A stretch of 64,000 bases of DNA, taken from the NCBI GenBank assembly GCA_021808445.1, contig JAKBBP010000003.1:1-64000 (forward strand), read 5' to 3'. This DNA comes from Pseudomonadota bacterium (GTDB lineage: Bacteria > Pseudomonadota > Gammaproteobacteria > Burkholderiales > Burkholderiaceae_C). The notes beneath the pieces were generated by a model, which had not been told where the DNA came from, ran no database searches, and saw only the letters and a program-made list of their open reading frames with translations. The number at the start of each line of letters is the position of its first letter. The stretch's first letter is position 1. The position numbers were made by a program, and so were the translations under genes. Shown here piece after piece: positions 62,551-64,000 of the stretch.

Positions 62551-63774
62551 TCAAGCTGGGTCGTGTTGCAGCAGATCCTGCAGGCTCAGCGCCTGCAGCG
62601 GTTGCAGGGCCTGGGCCAGGCGCGTCGAGGCGCTGGCCGCGGCATGGTGGTCCAGCAAGAGCGGGTCCAGCAGGGCCTGGGCCGGCACCTGACTCGGCTC
62701 CACGAGCAGGGCCCAGCGCACCCATCGGTGGCGGGGCGAAGGCGCGACGCGGCCCACCCATCCCAGACCTTCGAGCAGGTCCAGCAGCGGGCGCAGGTGC
62801 AGCGGGTCGCAGCGCAGGTTCGAGCCCAGCGAGAGGATGTCGCGACCCGCGTCGGCCTTGCCGCGCGACTGCTCGAGCAGCCGCAGCAGGCGAAGCGTCA
62901 GCAGGAAGTCGGCTCCGGGGCCCCGCGCGTGGGGCTGCGCGTGCAGGCGCAGCAGGGGCAGGTGCGCGGCCACCATCGCGCCGAGCAGCACGACCATCCA
63001 GCTGCAGTAGATCCACAGCAGGAACATGGGCAGGGCCGCGAAGGTCCCGTACACCGCCGTGAAGTTGGCCGCGCTGCCCACGTACCAGGTGAACACCCGC
63101 CCGGCCAGGCCGAAGCCCACCGCGGCCAGCGCGGCCCCGCCCAGCGCGTCGCGCCAGCGCACGTCGGCGTTCGGCGAAAAGCGGTACAGCGCGCCCAGCG
63201 CCAGCGCGACGAACAGCCAGGACAGCGCCGTCAGGAAGCCACTGGCCATCCCCGGCATGTGGTGCAGCAGGCCATGCCGCGAGGCCAGCGCGGCCCAGGA
63301 CACGGCCAGCGTGGATCCCATGGCCAGTGGCCCCAGCGTGATCGCGGCCCAGTACAGCAGTACGCGCTGGCCCAGGGGGCGGGCCCGGGCGGTGAACCAG
63401 ATGCCGTTGAGCGCGCGGTCCACCGTGAGCATCAGCGAGGTCGCGCTCAGCGCCAGCCCGGCCACTCCGGCCACGCCGAGCCCCGCGGCGCGTGCCGCGA
63501 AGGCGTTGAGGTAGCTCAGCACGGTGTCGGCGATGCGCGGCGGCAGCATGGTGCTGGCCAGGCGCTGCTGCAGGTGCTGTTCCATGTGGCGAAAGGCCGG
63601 GAAGGCCGTGAACAGCGACAGGCCCACGGCCAGCAGCGGGACCAGGGAGATCAGGGTGGTGAAGGTCAGGCTGCCTGCCGTCTGCGCCAGGCGGCACTGC
63701 TCGAAGCGCTCGCGCAGCGCACGCAGCATGCGCAGCAGGCGAAGCCATTCAGGTCGGGCGGTCCAGTCGCGCAT
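62551..63774 (-). CDS. YihY/BrkB-family inner membrane protein
   Basis: The 407-residue product has about six membrane helices (SLVPLLAVGLSLFTAF, VAGLALSATSLMLTVDRALNGIWFTAR, LLYWAAITLGPLAMGSTLAVSWAAL, ALSWLFVALALGALYRFSPN, AVGFGLAGRVFTWYVGSAANFTAVYGTFAALPMFLLWIYCSWMVVLLGAMVAAHL). These match YihY/BrkB. The C-terminal 130 residues are soluble. ATG at 63774 is 11 bases from the wrbA start on the other strand; a start at 63729 (MLRALRERFEQ) would leave room for promoters. Confidence 0.85.
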   Translation of the reverse strand: MRDWTARPEWLRLLRMLRALRERFEQCRLAQTAGSLTFTTLISLVPLLAVGLSLFTAFPAFRHMEQHLQQRLASTMLPPRIADTVLSYLNAFAARAAGLGVAGVAGLALSATSLMLTVDRALNGIWFTARARPLGQRVLLYWAAITLGPLAMGSTLAVSWAALASRHGLLHHMPGMASGFLTALSWLFVALALGALYRFSPNADVRWRDALGGAALAAVGFGLAGRVFTWYVGSAANFTAVYGTFAALPMFLLWIYCSWMVVLLGAMVAAHLPLLRLHAQPHARGPGADFLLTLRLLRLLEQSRGKADAGRDILSLGSNLRCDPLHLRPLLDLLEGLGWVGRVAPSPRHRWVRWALLVEPSQVPAQALLDPLLLDHHAAASASTRLAQALQPLQALSLQDLLQHDPA

Positions 63775-63785
63775 AGGATTGGGTC

Positions 63786-64000
63786 ATGCAAGAAATTCTG
63801 ATCCTCTACTACAGCGTACACGGCGGCACCCGCGAGCTGGCCGAAGCCATTGCCCGTGGCGTGGCCGAAGTGCCCGGCATGCTTCCGCGCGTGCGCACGG
63901 TGCCGCGCGTGAGCTCGCGCGTCGAGACCCCCGAGCCGGCCGTTCCCTCCGACGGACCCCCCTACGTCGAGCTGGCGGATCTGCAGGAATGCGCGGGGCT
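63786..64000 (+). CDS. wrbA: NAD(P)H:quinone oxidoreductase WrbA-like flavodoxin (partial)
   Basis: Only the N-terminal 71 codons are inside the window. ILILYYSVHGGTRELAEAIARGVAEVPG is the flavodoxin-type FMN phosphate-binding loop of the WrbA group. The insert LPRVRTVPRVSSRVETPEPAVPSDGPPYVELADL also fits. It would reduce quinones by two electrons using FMN. The gene runs off the right edge. Confidence 0.85.
   Translation, partial: MQEILILYYSVHGGTRELAEAIARGVAEVPGMLPRVRTVPRVSSRVETPEPAVPSDGPPYVELADLQECAG

Overview
This is one continuous stretch of a GC-rich (about 70% by eye) Gram-negative chromosome. The general porin ending in Phe, the PA2778/PA2779-type pair, the etfBA locus and the MotA/MotB residue layout all suggest a betaproteobacterium, probably Burkholderiales. 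The genus cannot be told from the sequence. The window opens inside cheY and closes inside a wrbA-like gene, so both edge genes are partial. No tRNA, rRNA, insertion sequence or CRISPR array was seen.

Layout. Positions 1-45868 form a flagellar super-cluster. A divergent cheY/motAB pair is followed by flgM-flgN-csrA-fliW. On the minus strand come a ycgR brake gene, an EAL-HDOD gene, a very large glycosyltransferase gene and the hook/rod operon flgBCDEFGHIJ-(FlgN-like)-KL. On the plus strand run flgA, a four-gene signalling operon (GGDEF, degenerate HPt + CheW-like, CheW, membrane coiled-coil), fliC-flaG-fliD-fliS, a PilZ-like gene, an orphan motD, a SPOR gene, two sigma-54 activators (FleQ-like and FleR-like), and fliEFGHIJK-fliMN. 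fliL and fliOPQR/flhBA are not in the window. Positions 45910-51454 (minus) hold a MoxR-DUF58-transglutaminase operon followed by a PA2779/PA2778 pair. Positions 51561-64000 hold metabolic genes: a deacetylase, an ECHDC3-like enoyl-CoA hydratase family protein, an MscS channel, etfBA, an acyl-CoA dehydrogenase, a nitronate monooxygenase, a porin, a beta carbonic anhydrase, two small unknowns, a BrkB/YihY membrane protein and wrbA.

How the genes work together. Promoter-like motifs suggest a Pseudomonas/Vibrio-style hierarchy. Sigma-54 -24/-12 elements precede flgA, flgB, fliE and the GGDEF operon. Sigma-28 elements of one consistent form (TCAAGTT-like, 11-base gap, GCCGT-like) precede cheY and flgM, with a looser version before fliC. 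A repeated inverted motif GTCA-N6-TGAC, which resembles the published Pseudomonas FleQ box, occurs three times, each time beside sigma-54-associated genes. Late control appears doubled: FlgM can hold sigma-28, while CsrA with its antagonist FliW can hold flagellin mRNA. The fliC leader has a hairpin with an AGGGAA loop followed by a second GGA inside the ribosome binding site, the arrangement expected for a CsrA target. Cyclic-di-GMP inputs are present at several points (YcgR, PilZ-like protein, GGDEF enzyme, degenerate EAL).

The least familiar part is the operon 22685-27146. It joins an apparently intact diguanylate cyclase to chemosensory-type parts that have no histidine kinase and an HPt domain lacking its histidine. 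The csrA-fliW-fliC arrangement and the phosphorylation-independent pair of sigma-54 activators are also worth checking.
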